Below the pieces are notes generated by a model. That model did no database searches. It was not told where the DNA came from and saw only the letters and a program-made list of their open reading frames with translations. Below, in pieces: positions 1 through 7,528 of a stretch of DNA of 9,951 nt. The stretch's first letter is position 1, and each line of letters starts with the position of its first letter. The stretch lies in NCBI RefSeq assembly GCF_042652965.1, contig NZ_JBHSHL010000018.1, positions 1 through 9,951 on the forward strand, written 5' to 3'. A program made the position numbers and the translations under genes. Source of the DNA: Filifactor villosus (GTDB lineage: Bacteria; Bacillota; Clostridia; Peptostreptococcales; Filifactoraceae).

Positions 1-631
1 TTAATAACTCCGGCACCATCGTTACATCGTGTACGTTCGCTGCACTTACTTTCACACTGTGTACCAAACCGTTTTTAGCGTCTACCCCTATATGGGCTTT
101 GTATCCGAAGTACCAATTGTTTCCTTTCTTTGTTTGATGTGCCTCCATGTCTCTTTGTTTGCTTTGATTTTTTGTTGAGGAGGGAGAGGAGATGATGGCA
201 GCATCTACTATGGTTCCTTTTTTGAGAAGGAGTCCTTGGTTACGAAGACGATCTACTACCTGTTCAAAGAATTGTTGCTGTAGATTGTTTTGCTCAAGAA
301 GATGGCGGAATCTGCCTAGAGTATCTCCATCAGGAACTTGATTGCCGGAAGTGATGTAGCAAAATTCTGAGAAGGATCTGCTGTCGATGACTTCCGCAAC
401 GGTTGCCATTTCCGAGAGGTTATACAGGTTCTGTAGGATATAGAGTCGTAGCATCAATTCTATTTCGTAGGGTTTGTTTCCACGTTCTGCTTTGTAATAG
501 AAAGGTTTAATGAGTTCTATCCATTCTTCCCAAGGGATGATTTGATCGATTTGCTTGAGAAATTCTTTTTTCTTTGTTTTGACACTTAGAAGTTCGTCTG
601 TAAGAATGGATAGATTTAGTTGTTTGTTCAT
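1..631 (-). CDS. IS5-family transposase, N-terminal part (cut by window edge)
   Basis: This is the first 210 codons of a transposase of the IS5 family, IS5 subgroup. These DDE enzymes cut and join insertion-sequence ends. The frame is open from the ATG at 629-631 to position 1 and continues outside the window; full-length relatives have about 330 residues. The N-terminal part (residues about 25-100) fits the IS5-type helical domain (IIPWEEW, YNLSEMA, FRHLLEQ). The stretch GTIVDA places the first catalytic Asp at residue 143. It is followed by the family-typical SSPSSTKNQSKQRDMEAHQTK region and a GYKAHIGVDA strand. The remaining Asp and Glu would lie beyond the left edge, so intactness cannot be judged. 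A GAGGGAG Shine-Dalgarno lies just before the ATG. The gene runs in the same direction as the restriction operon but is separated from it by over 500 bp. Family assignment is confident; the exact IS is not identified. Confidence 0.93.
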   Translation of the reverse strand, partial: MNKQLNLSILTDELLSVKTKKKEFLKQIDQIIPWEEWIELIKPFYYKAERGNKPYEIELMLRLYILQNLYNLSEMATVAEVIDSRSFSEFCYITSGNQVPDGDTLGRFRHLLEQNNLQQQFFEQVVDRLRNQGLLLKKGTIVDAAIISSPSSTKNQSKQRDMEAHQTKKGNNWYFGYKAHIGVDAKNGLVHSVKVSAANVHDVTMVPELL

Positions 632-760
632 GGCTCTCCCTCGTTCTCTATTATGCAGTATGGTTTCTAATTACTGGGTTTGATTCTGTTTTATATCTTT
701 TATTTTATCATAGTTTTGTTCCTTATAGGGAACTATTAGCTCTTTTTGTGCGGTATTTCC
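632..760 (-). mobile_element. Probable 5' flank of the IS5-family element; right end not defined
   Basis: The element must continue a short way upstream of the transposase start. A plausible terminus on the minus strand is GGAAATACCGCAC (760 down to 748), adjoining the tetranucleotide TTAT at 761-764. IS5-type elements often begin with GGAA or GGG and duplicate a 4-bp YTAR-like target, so this fits loosely. A small inverted repeat, GTTCC-6-GGAAC, occupies 718-733. The opposite end is outside the window, so neither the terminal repeat nor the target duplication can be confirmed. The right boundary is a guess. Confidence 0.25.
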
Positions 761-772
761 TTATCTTTCCTT

Positions 773-837
773 TGACATCAACTGACATCAACACGATCAT
801 CTCCACATGGCTCGATACGTGCTGATTGATGTCAGTT
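773..837. repeat. Tandem 10-bp repeat that also forms a 12-bp inverted repeat
   Basis: TGACATCAAC occurs twice head to tail (773-782 and 783-792). The segment AACTGACATCAA (780-791) is repeated perfectly in inverse as TTGATGTCAGTT (826-837). Inside this stem CACG (792-795) pairs with CGTG (818-821), with a CTGA bulge on the right arm, leaving a 22-nt loop. No T-run follows on the minus strand, and only a short TTTT on the plus strand, so it is a poor intrinsic terminator. It could be a regulator binding site, a structured RNA, or the footprint of a mobile element. Its function is unknown. Confidence 0.75.
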
Positions 838-1009
838 TTCGGGAACTTATCCGGACTAATGTAGACTGTAACAAAATATCTCCGTTTGTTTGCGGAAACA
901 TATCAACAAATTCTGTAGCAAAAAAGTATTAATACAACTCGCTATCCATATCACAGCCTGAACCTCGCCTGTTTACGGAAAAAGTTCAACTTTTTTATTC
1001 GTTTCTACT
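838..1009 (-). other. Gene-free stretch downstream of a strong promoter; possible leader or small RNA
   Basis: No credible gene was found between the promoter at 1010-1037 and the inverted repeat at 780-837. On the minus strand the putative transcript would start near 1003. It would pass a short palindrome (AAAAAG, TTCAA, CTTTTTT at 979-996) and a small TCCG/CGGA hairpin near 881-895. The longest frame with an ATG start is 34 codons (797-901), lacks a Shine-Dalgarno and resembles nothing I recognise. The stretch may be the leader of a gene displaced by the IS insertion, or a small RNA. I recognise no known riboswitch class. Confidence 0.3.
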
Positions 1010-1037
1010 ATTATAGTGATTCCAATAGAAAAGTCAA
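1010..1037 (-). promoter_or_regulatory. Near-consensus sigma-70/sigma-A promoter pointing left
   Basis: On the minus strand, TTGACT (1032-1037) and a perfect TATAAT (1010-1015) are separated by 16 bp. This differs from the consensus hexamers at one base. It lies about 140 bp past the end of the RhuM gene and reads away from the restriction operon toward the IS element. No obvious gene starts within the next 350 bp. Confidence 0.75.
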
Positions 1038-1043
1038 ATTTGG

Positions 1044-1081
1044 CGAAGAACGGCCATTGCCTCCACCTTGTCTGTTCTTCG
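1044..1081. repeat. 8-bp inverted repeat just upstream of the promoter
   Basis: CGAAGAAC (1044-1051) and GTTCTTCG (1074-1081) form a perfect inverted repeat with a 22-bp spacer. On the minus strand it lies after the end of the RhuM gene and immediately before the TTGACT box. It could be an operator for that promoter or a weak end-of-operon hairpin. There is no T-run, so termination is doubtful. Confidence 0.5.
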
Positions 1082-1177
1082 TACAGAGAACATGTCAAAG
1101 GCTATTTTTCACCCAGACTGATGCCCAACTCCCATGCACTCGACCTTGGTAAGCTGAAAATTTTAATGGCGATGCTA

Positions 1178-2224
1178 CTACTTCTTCGCATTCTCTTCCA
1201 GTTCCAGCATGTACTTATCAAAATCAGACATAAATAATCTGTCCTGAATGACACGATATTTTTCAAATTCAGTTTCGGCCTTTGCCTTGGCAATCTCAGC
1301 AGTGATTTTGCCTGCATCCTGAAGAACTTCTCTGTCATCAGCCATCAAGAATAAATCCAGACGCTTTGCCCAATCCTCCATCGTCATTGGAATATGACGT
1401 TCTGCACGGTCTTCTGCCAAATCCAGATAAGCCGATACAATACGTTCTAATGAACGCATTTCCTGCTCACTCAGATAATTCTTCGCAACGCTCACATCAC
1501 TTTTTACGATCTTGCCTTCCGGTGCTGCTGCCCAGGTGGTTAATCCCATATGAGGCTTATCTGCATCGGCTCGCTCATAAATCAACTCCGCTGCTGTATG
1601 TCCATGAACTGCATAATGCATCTTGTTTTGAACCTTTGCAAAAAACTGCTTTGTTGTTTTTGCTGTTCGGTCATAATCGAGAGCTGTAGCATAGATGTCT
1701 GTTATCTTCTGATAAAATCTACGCTCAGACAGACGAATTTCTCGAATCTGCTCAAGCAAGCGGTCAAAGTATTCTACTGTAAGTACGGATCCACCATTTT
1801 TCAGTCGCTCATCATCCATGACCCACCCTTTGATGGTATAGTCCTTAACGATGCCATTGGCCCACTTACGAAATTGTACAGCTCGCTCATTATTCACCTT
1901 GAATCCGACCGCAATAATCATTTGAAGATTATAATGCTTCGTACTACGAGTCACCTGACGTGAACCTTCAGTTTGAACTATCCGGAAATTCCGGATAGTT
2001 GCATCTTCCTCAAGCTCTGAATCAGAATAAATCTTCTTAATATGCTCATTGATTGTACGAACATCCACATCATACAATGTAGCCATCATCTTCTGTGTCA
2101 GCCATATATTCTCATCCTCATAGCGCATCTCAATACTGTCTTGCTGATCGCCAACAGAGGCAACATAGGTTAAGTATTCTGCTGCGCTGGAACGGATTGT
2201 GATTTCGTCTTTTTTCTTTTTCAA
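1178..2224 (-). CDS. rhuM: RhuM-family protein
   Basis: A 348-residue protein of the RhuM (Virulence_RhuM) family, named after a gene of Salmonella pathogenicity island 3. Its biochemical activity is unknown, and members often sit beside restriction systems. Family hallmarks are the N-terminal block with IWLTQKMMATLYDV and INEHIKKIY, the IRNFRIVQTEGSRQV segment, HYNLQMIIAVGFKV, and a C-terminal WAKRLDLFL region followed by a charged helix rich in Glu and Lys. No signal peptide or membrane segment is visible, so it is probably cytoplasmic. A frame extending upstream to 2275 also exists. I chose TTG at 2222-2224 because a perfect AAAGGAGG (2233-2240) lies 8 nt before it, whereas nothing comparable precedes 2275. 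With this start the gene begins 31 bp after the DUF262 gene and is the last gene of the operon. No clear terminator follows. Confidence 0.88.
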   Translation of the reverse strand: MKKKKDEITIRSSAAEYLTYVASVGDQQDSIEMRYEDENIWLTQKMMATLYDVDVRTINEHIKKIYSDSELEEDATIRNFRIVQTEGSRQVTRSTKHYNLQMIIAVGFKVNNERAVQFRKWANGIVKDYTIKGWVMDDERLKNGGSVLTVEYFDRLLEQIREIRLSERRFYQKITDIYATALDYDRTAKTTKQFFAKVQNKMHYAVHGHTAAELIYERADADKPHMGLTTWAAAPEGKIVKSDVSVAKNYLSEQEMRSLERIVSAYLDLAEDRAERHIPMTMEDWAKRLDLFLMADDREVLQDAGKITAEIAKAKAETEFEKYRVIQDRLFMSDFDKYMLELEENAKK

Positions 2225-2232
2225 ATAGGATG

Positions 2233-2240
2233 CCTCCTTT
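2233..2240 (-). promoter_or_regulatory. Ribosome binding site that fixes the RhuM start
   Basis: On the minus strand this reads AAAGGAGG, 8 nt before a TTG codon at 2222-2224. It lies downstream of the longer possible ATG/TTG starts near 2270-2275, which would otherwise make the gene overlap the DUF262 gene by about 20 bp. It argues for the shorter protein. Confidence 0.75.
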
Positions 2241-2255
2241 AACGTCCCAAAATCA

Positions 2256-4322
2256 TTATTCTGCCTGTGCATCAAAGGATTGTTTCACAATTTCCATGAT
2301 TTGATCTAATTCATCCTGATGCTCCATAAACAATTCTACATCGCCATTTCCCCAACGTCCTAAGCCGGTAATATCTTTGCAAATACCGTTAGGATCATTA
2401 ATCTCTGAAAACTTCATATTAATCGAGATACGCAATCTTTGTTTCTGAAAAACAATATCAACAAAATTAGTATCCAGTTTATAGGCAACATACAACTTTT
2501 TATATTCCTTCTTAACTGCAGGAGATAAGTTCATAATGCGCTTATCTAAAGACTCGAATAGTATTCTTGTAAAAGCATTCACATCATATGTTTCCAAGGA
2601 ATATTTCTGCACTGTTTTTTCTTCTACTTGATATGGCGCAAGTTCTGCAGCTGTTAAAGTTGGATATGGCCAAATAGATTCTGCTTTCTTTGCTAATTCG
2701 TTTGCTCTCTCTTGGATATGTTTTTCATTCCACTTATTTTGCAAAACCACATATTTATTAAGCCTAAGTGCACTTTCTTTGAATCCACCCGGCATATCCA
2801 TCTTTTCCAAGAAAGGCCTGTCACTCATTTCAGAATTATATGCAGTCAAAGTAAGATTACCAATTGTATGTAAATACTTTTTCTGAACCTCTTGCCACTC
2901 AGCACCAAGATCAGCTTGCCATTCAAAAGAAAGATTTTTGTTCTGCGGCATAATATGCTCAATGGTGTAATTCTCTATTATAATTGGAGCTTTGTTTTCA
3001 AAGTTTTCCAAGCGACTAAGAATATAATTTCTAGCACGCATATTATAAATATCACGGCTTTCAAATGCACCTTCAAACTTATCGTTATCCGGGAATTCTT
3101 TATAAGTATCCTGCATCACGAAAAATGCCTTAACAGAATTCAGATAATCATCTGGTCTAATATAATTCTTCAACGTTGCAAATGTTTTGTTCATTGAGTT
3201 GGTCGGAATCTCACAAATTGCACGTCTCAGAACATAGCTAATACAAAGCTTCAGAATTTCCTTCAGTTCATCTGATGTAATTAGTCCCTCTACGCAGTCA
3301 TGATGAATTTTCAGCAAGAATGGATAAGATACTTCCATTCTTAAATCAATAATGTCCTCATATAACTTCTTTAAATCCGTGTCAGAATTTCGCTTGAATA
3401 CAATGTTTGTATAGTATTTTGCATAATCAAGCAAATCTTGACACAATTCTCTGATAGTTCCAAATTCACAGTTCAAATGATACAACTTGAATTCTTCATA
3501 TACACGTCCTTGCTTTGGAATGCGAGAAAGTTTCATGGTCAAGTAATGGCGGAAGAAAGCATCCATTACTGTTCCTTGTGTTTCATAAATAAACAGCTGT
3601 TCCATAGGCCGCCAAAGATGTTCATATACATAAGTTTGTTCCGATGGCTCTAGTCCCATCAAAACATAGTTACGAATCAAATCAGATTCTGAAAGTTCCT
3701 TACCGGTAGAGTTCAAGCTTTCAAAAATTGCCTGTGCATCGTCTACAGTACGGTCTAACGTGATATTAACAATCTGTAATTTTCCAATTGACTCGTATAC
3801 CTCTGCAGGCCGAATTTCTTTATCAGCCAGCTTGTTAGCAAAAAAATTGTAATTTTCAATCAGTCTTGATCTAGTGCTTTCTGCAATTGGCTTTTCCTCA
3901 ACGAGGCTTATGAGAATATCTCGATCTGTTTCAGTCAGCAGTAACTTATATCGTTCATCACCACTTTCATACTCGTTTTTTAGAAGCATATTATCTATAC
4001 GACGAGCATTAATTGTTGTGTCACTCGGATTTTTTATTGCATAATCGCGCAAAACCAGAAGAAACAGTGTTAAGGTAGTCATTCGCTGTTGGCCGTCAAT
4101 AATCATATATTTCTGAACACCTGTTGGCATTGCCTGCTCAGCAATATTAACAATAGATCCAACAAAGTGACCAGCTTTGCCTTTTCTCTGCATCTCTACA
4201 ATATCGTTCCAAAGTCGTTTACACTGATCTATATCCCAGCTATAAAATCTCTGATAAACTGGAATCAAGAACTGCTTATTTCCGTTTAATATCTCATAGA
4301 TATTGCCTTTACGTGCATCCAT
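2256..4322 (-). CDS. GmrSD-like DUF262/DUF1524 protein with C-terminal DUF5655 domain
   Basis: A 688-residue cytoplasmic protein built like a fused GmrS-GmrD type IV restriction enzyme. The N-terminal DUF262 domain (ParB/sulfiredoxin-like fold, NTP-using in characterised relatives) shows IPVYQRFYSW at residues 20-29 and DGQQRMTTL from residue 76. The DUF1524 domain is an HNH-type nuclease: IEHIMPQ places Glu455-His456, followed by GNLTLT with Asn489. The last ~120 residues match DUF5655, with KKLYVAYKLDTNFVDI and the GLGRWGNGDVE motif. All hallmark residues are present, so it looks intact. Characterised relatives (GmrSD, BrxU, SspE) restrict phages with modified DNA or sense phosphorothioate DNA; which substrate applies here cannot be told. 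The ATG is preceded by GGAGG (4329-4333) at 6 nt, and the gene starts only 12 bp after hsdR, so it is co-transcribed with the type I system. Confidence 0.92.
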   Translation of the reverse strand: MDARKGNIYEILNGNKQFLIPVYQRFYSWDIDQCKRLWNDIVEMQRKGKAGHFVGSIVNIAEQAMPTGVQKYMIIDGQQRMTTLTLFLLVLRDYAIKNPSDTTINARRIDNMLLKNEYESGDERYKLLLTETDRDILISLVEEKPIAESTRSRLIENYNFFANKLADKEIRPAEVYESIGKLQIVNITLDRTVDDAQAIFESLNSTGKELSESDLIRNYVLMGLEPSEQTYVYEHLWRPMEQLFIYETQGTVMDAFFRHYLTMKLSRIPKQGRVYEEFKLYHLNCEFGTIRELCQDLLDYAKYYTNIVFKRNSDTDLKKLYEDIIDLRMEVSYPFLLKIHHDCVEGLITSDELKEILKLCISYVLRRAICEIPTNSMNKTFATLKNYIRPDDYLNSVKAFFVMQDTYKEFPDNDKFEGAFESRDIYNMRARNYILSRLENFENKAPIIIENYTIEHIMPQNKNLSFEWQADLGAEWQEVQKKYLHTIGNLTLTAYNSEMSDRPFLEKMDMPGGFKESALRLNKYVVLQNKWNEKHIQERANELAKKAESIWPYPTLTAAELAPYQVEEKTVQKYSLETYDVNAFTRILFESLDKRIMNLSPAVKKEYKKLYVAYKLDTNFVDIVFQKQRLRISINMKFSEINDPNGICKDITGLGRWGNGDVELFMEHQDELDQIMEIVKQSFDAQAE

Positions 4323-4334
4323 ATCGCACCTCCA

Positions 4335-7300
4335 TTACTTCTTTTCTCCGTAAGAAACCGTATCCTCTGCTACCTTGCTTAGTTCTATTTCAGATATATA
4401 TTTATAGAGCTTTTCCTCTTTTCGTGGCTCCACATTATCTGTCCAAAGCTCACATTGACTAATTACTGTGCTTATTGCAAAATCATAGTCTTCCGGCGGA
4501 TACTTATATTTCTTAAGGAGTCGCTTAACCATCTTACGCATCTGCGCTCTAGCAGTTTCTTTCTTCTGCCAATCGATCGTGCGATTCTTACGAAGCATTT
4601 CTGTAAGTTCTCTTGTCAGAGCAATCAATTCATCATTCTTATAAAAATCCTTGATATGCTCTGGTTTTGTAAGGGCATCATAAAATGCAAGTTCTTCTTG
4701 TGAAAGCCCCAGTTCCTGACCATTCTTATAGAGATTTGCAATCTCTTCTGCAGTTTTCAGAAGTTCTTTAATAACCTCTTCATTAGTGATTAGTCCGTTA
4801 TAATAAGAGTTCATCAGTTGCGCTATCTTTTCTGAGAATTTTTGTGACTGCACCACATTTGTTCTCTTGTAAAGGGCCACCTGCTCAGCCATAAGTTTTT
4901 TCAAAATCTCAACAGCTATATTCTTTTCCTTCATTCTAGAGATTTCATCCAAGACAGCCGGATCAAACAAGCTGAAATTTTCACCGCCACTTTTGCTGCT
5001 GTCAAATAAGCTGATGACACCTTCGCTCTGTACTGCCGCTTTCAAAAGTTCATTGATTTGATCGTTAATCTCGGTAAGCGACAGGCTCTTTCCACCAGTA
5101 CCACCGTAAGTGATTTTAATAACCGTAGATCGCAAAGCCTCCATATAAGCTGCTTCATGCCTTTCCTGTTCTGTTGTCATACTGGAACAAAGCGAATGAG
5201 ACTGTTTCAAAAGCATAGCCTCCTTCAAGAACAAATCTTTTCTTTCTGGTACACTTACATCGAGAATAAAGTTTACACCACCCGTAATAAGCTTAGCCAT
5301 TGTAAGCGGAGAGCCACCTACAAAGCCGCTAAAATCAAAGCCATGCAGTAAATCCTTGCAGACCTGCAGCTTTTCTTGAAACTTCGGATAGGCCATCTTT
5401 GCAATGTTCATGTCACCATATTTAGACTGATCGCGCTTCGTATATTCTTTCATCGCCGCCTTTAGAGCTGACGCAATTCCAACATAGTCAACGATCAATC
5501 CACCTTCTTTATCCTTGAATACACGGTTAACACGAGCTATTGCCTGCATCAAGTTATAGCCATGCATTGGCTTGTACACATACATGGTAGCCAAAGAAGG
5601 TACATCAAATCCGGTAAGCCACATATCTACAACAATGGCTATTTTCATCGGATCGTTATTATCTTTAAATTTCCTCGCGAGTTCTTCCTTGTGCGCTTTG
5701 GTTCCGATAATCTCTTTCCAATCTTCTGGATCATTGTTACCGCCAGTCATGACCACACCCACTTTATCTGTCCATGTAGGTCTAATTTTTAAGATACGGC
5801 GGTAAATTTTCATTGCAATCGGACGAGAATACGCCACAATCATAGCTTTACCTGTCAGAAGATTTGCTCTGTATTTTTCATAATGTTCAACGATATCATC
5901 ACAAAGAGATTCAATCGTAGACTCTGCTCCCAGTACGCTTTCCATCTGGCCAAGCATCTTTTTGCTCTTCTCAATCGTTTGCGCGTCGGATTGTTGCTCC
6001 AAGACATCATAAGTGGAATCAATTAACGCCAGCGTATTCTCATCCAACTTTAGATGAACCACACGACTTTCATAATAAACCGGACGAGTAGCGCCATCTT
6101 CCACTGCCTGTGTCATATCATAAACATCGATATAGTCACCAAAAACCTCACGAGTATTTCTGTCCTTAGCTGAGATCGGTGTACCAGTAAAACCAATAAA
6201 TGTAGCATTCGGCAATGCGTCATGAATAACACGGGCATTACCAATTACCGTATGCGCTTCCTTTTCACCGTTTTCATTCTCTGACATAACGATTTTCTCA
6301 TCAAAACCATACTGCCCACGATGTGCTTCGTCTGCCATAACAACAATGTTTCTACGTTCCGATAAAGCTTTCTCTCCACGCTCAAACTTAAACATCGTAG
6401 TAAATATGATTCCATTCGCACTTCTGCCATCAAGAAGTGACTTCAAATGTTCCTTGCTCTCTGCTTGTACCGGTGTCTGACGCAAAAAATCTGCGCATTG
6501 TGAGAACTGTGCATAAAGCTGATCATCCAAATCAATACGGTCTGTCATAACTACGATTGTTGGACTGTCTAATGCATCCTGCAATAAATGTGCATAGAAA
6601 ACCATAGATAATGACTTACCGGAGCCCTGTGTATGCCAGAACACGCCACCCTTGCCGTCGGTCTTAGTTGCTACCTTTGCTTTTTCGATTGCTTTGCGGA
6701 CTGCGAAATATTGATGATATCCGGCTAATACTTTGAAACGACTATTGCTAACGCCTGAGAAAAGAATAAAATTCTTCAAAATATCAAGTAAACGTTCCTT
6801 TTGGAACATACCCTCATAGAAAGTTTCAAAGGACGCATACGCAGTATCTTCGTAATTACCGTCTTTTGTTTTCCATTCCATAAAGCGATCTAATCCGGAA
6901 GTGATCGTTCCTGCTTTATTCGTAGACAAATCGCTAATTACACAGATTGCGTTATAATAAAAGATAGATGGTATGTCCTGCATATAATTGCGAATCTGAT
7001 GGAATGCATTCTCCGCTCCCACTTCATCTTTCGCCGGACTCTTTAATTCCATCAAAACAAGCGGCAATCCATTTATAAATAGAATAATATCCGGACGACG
7101 GTTATTTCCGTTTTCAAGGAATGTAAACTGATTTACCACATAGAAAGAGTTGCTCTTTATATTTTGATAATCAATCAAACGTACAATCGACGATTGCTCC
7201 TCGCCCTTCACAAAGAACTTAACCGTGATGCCATTTTGCAGATAATCCATAAATATCATATTCTTCTGCAGCAGGCTTCCGGTATCAAAATTCTTCAATT

Positions 7301-7496
7301 TGGCCAGTGACTCATCAATAGCTTCTACAGGCAGACCACGGTTGATACGCACCAAACTATCTCTCAGAATAGAATCCAGAATCGGACTGGTATAATCTCT
7401 ATCAAAATCCGGAGCGTAGAGGTGGTCATAGCCCATGTTTTCAAACAATTCAATGATTGCCTGTTCATATGTATCCTCTGTAAATAAATTTGGCAT
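4335..7496 (-). CDS. hsdR: Type I restriction enzyme, motor and nuclease subunit HsdR
   Basis: A 1053-residue HsdR, the subunit that translocates DNA with ATP and cuts it when bound to HsdM/HsdS. The N-terminal PD-(D/E)xK nuclease is seen in RRPDIILF (Asp136) and LMELKSP (Glu150, Lys152). The superfamily 2 helicase core follows: Walker A GSGKS (Lys294), VVMTDRIDLDDQ, DEAH at 389-392, GFTGTPI, and motif VI ARVNRVF with VDYVGI. The C-terminal ~300 residues resemble DUF3387, the HsdR tail that contacts the methylase, with a conserved EELAFYDAL block. Length is normal and no frameshift is seen. I start at ATG 7494-7496, because AGGAGG at 7503-7508 is 6 nt away; the in-frame TTG at 7502 abuts that site and is unlikely. 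The gene and its ribosome binding site lie just outside the invertible segment, so hsdR can be translated in both orientations. Confidence 0.97.
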   Translation of the reverse strand: MPNLFTEDTYEQAIIELFENMGYDHLYAPDFDRDYTSPILDSILRDSLVRINRGLPVEAIDESLAKLKNFDTGSLLQKNMIFMDYLQNGITVKFFVKGEEQSSIVRLIDYQNIKSNSFYVVNQFTFLENGNNRRPDIILFINGLPLVLMELKSPAKDEVGAENAFHQIRNYMQDIPSIFYYNAICVISDLSTNKAGTITSGLDRFMEWKTKDGNYEDTAYASFETFYEGMFQKERLLDILKNFILFSGVSNSRFKVLAGYHQYFAVRKAIEKAKVATKTDGKGGVFWHTQGSGKSLSMVFYAHLLQDALDSPTIVVMTDRIDLDDQLYAQFSQCADFLRQTPVQAESKEHLKSLLDGRSANGIIFTTMFKFERGEKALSERRNIVVMADEAHRGQYGFDEKIVMSENENGEKEAHTVIGNARVIHDALPNATFIGFTGTPISAKDRNTREVFGDYIDVYDMTQAVEDGATRPVYYESRVVHLKLDENTLALIDSTYDVLEQQSDAQTIEKSKKMLGQMESVLGAESTIESLCDDIVEHYEKYRANLLTGKAMIVAYSRPIAMKIYRRILKIRPTWTDKVGVVMTGGNNDPEDWKEIIGTKAHKEELARKFKDNNDPMKIAIVVDMWLTGFDVPSLATMYVYKPMHGYNLMQAIARVNRVFKDKEGGLIVDYVGIASALKAAMKEYTKRDQSKYGDMNIAKMAYPKFQEKLQVCKDLLHGFDFSGFVGGSPLTMAKLITGGVNFILDVSVPERKDLFLKEAMLLKQSHSLCSSMTTEQERHEAAYMEALRSTVIKITYGGTGGKSLSLTEINDQINELLKAAVQSEGVISLFDSSKSGGENFSLFDPAVLDEISRMKEKNIAVEILKKLMAEQVALYKRTNVVQSQKFSEKIAQLMNSYYNGLITNEEVIKELLKTAEEIANLYKNGQELGLSQEELAFYDALTKPEHIKDFYKNDELIALTRELTEMLRKNRTIDWQKKETARAQMRKMVKRLLKKYKYPPEDYDFAISTVISQCELWTDNVEPRKEEKLYKYISEIELSKVAEDTVSYGEKK

Positions 7497-7502
7497 GTTC
7501 AA

Positions 7503-7508
7503 CCTCCT
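7503..7508 (-). promoter_or_regulatory. Ribosome binding site of hsdR
   Basis: AGGAGG on the minus strand, 6 nt before ATG 7494-7496. It lies outside the invertible segment (edge at 7533), so inversion leaves the hsdR translation signal unchanged. It also excludes the upstream TTG as the main start. Confidence 0.8.
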
Positions 7509-7528
7509 GTATTTTTCGTTATATTTCT

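Noticed and set aside
780..837. Integron attC-type site
   Set aside because: The paired arms lack the conserved core-site boxes of attC, and no integron integrase or cassettes are nearby.
797..901. 34-codon minus-strand frame downstream of the strong promoter
   Set aside because: It has no ribosome binding site and runs into the 773-837 stem. Its composition does not look like a peptide gene.
979..996. AAAAAG-TTCAA-CTTTTTT palindrome as a terminator
   Set aside because: The stem is almost all A-T and too weak. It lies just after the promoter start site, where a terminator would make little sense unless it is an attenuator.
1016..1237. Plus-strand frame of 73 codons
   Set aside because: It runs antisense through the leftward promoter and the end of RhuM, lacks a Shine-Dalgarno and has no recognisable family.
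1102..1338. Minus-strand 78-codon frame overlapping the RhuM 3' end
   Set aside because: It is a shifted frame of the well-supported RhuM gene. I found no sign of a programmed frameshift.
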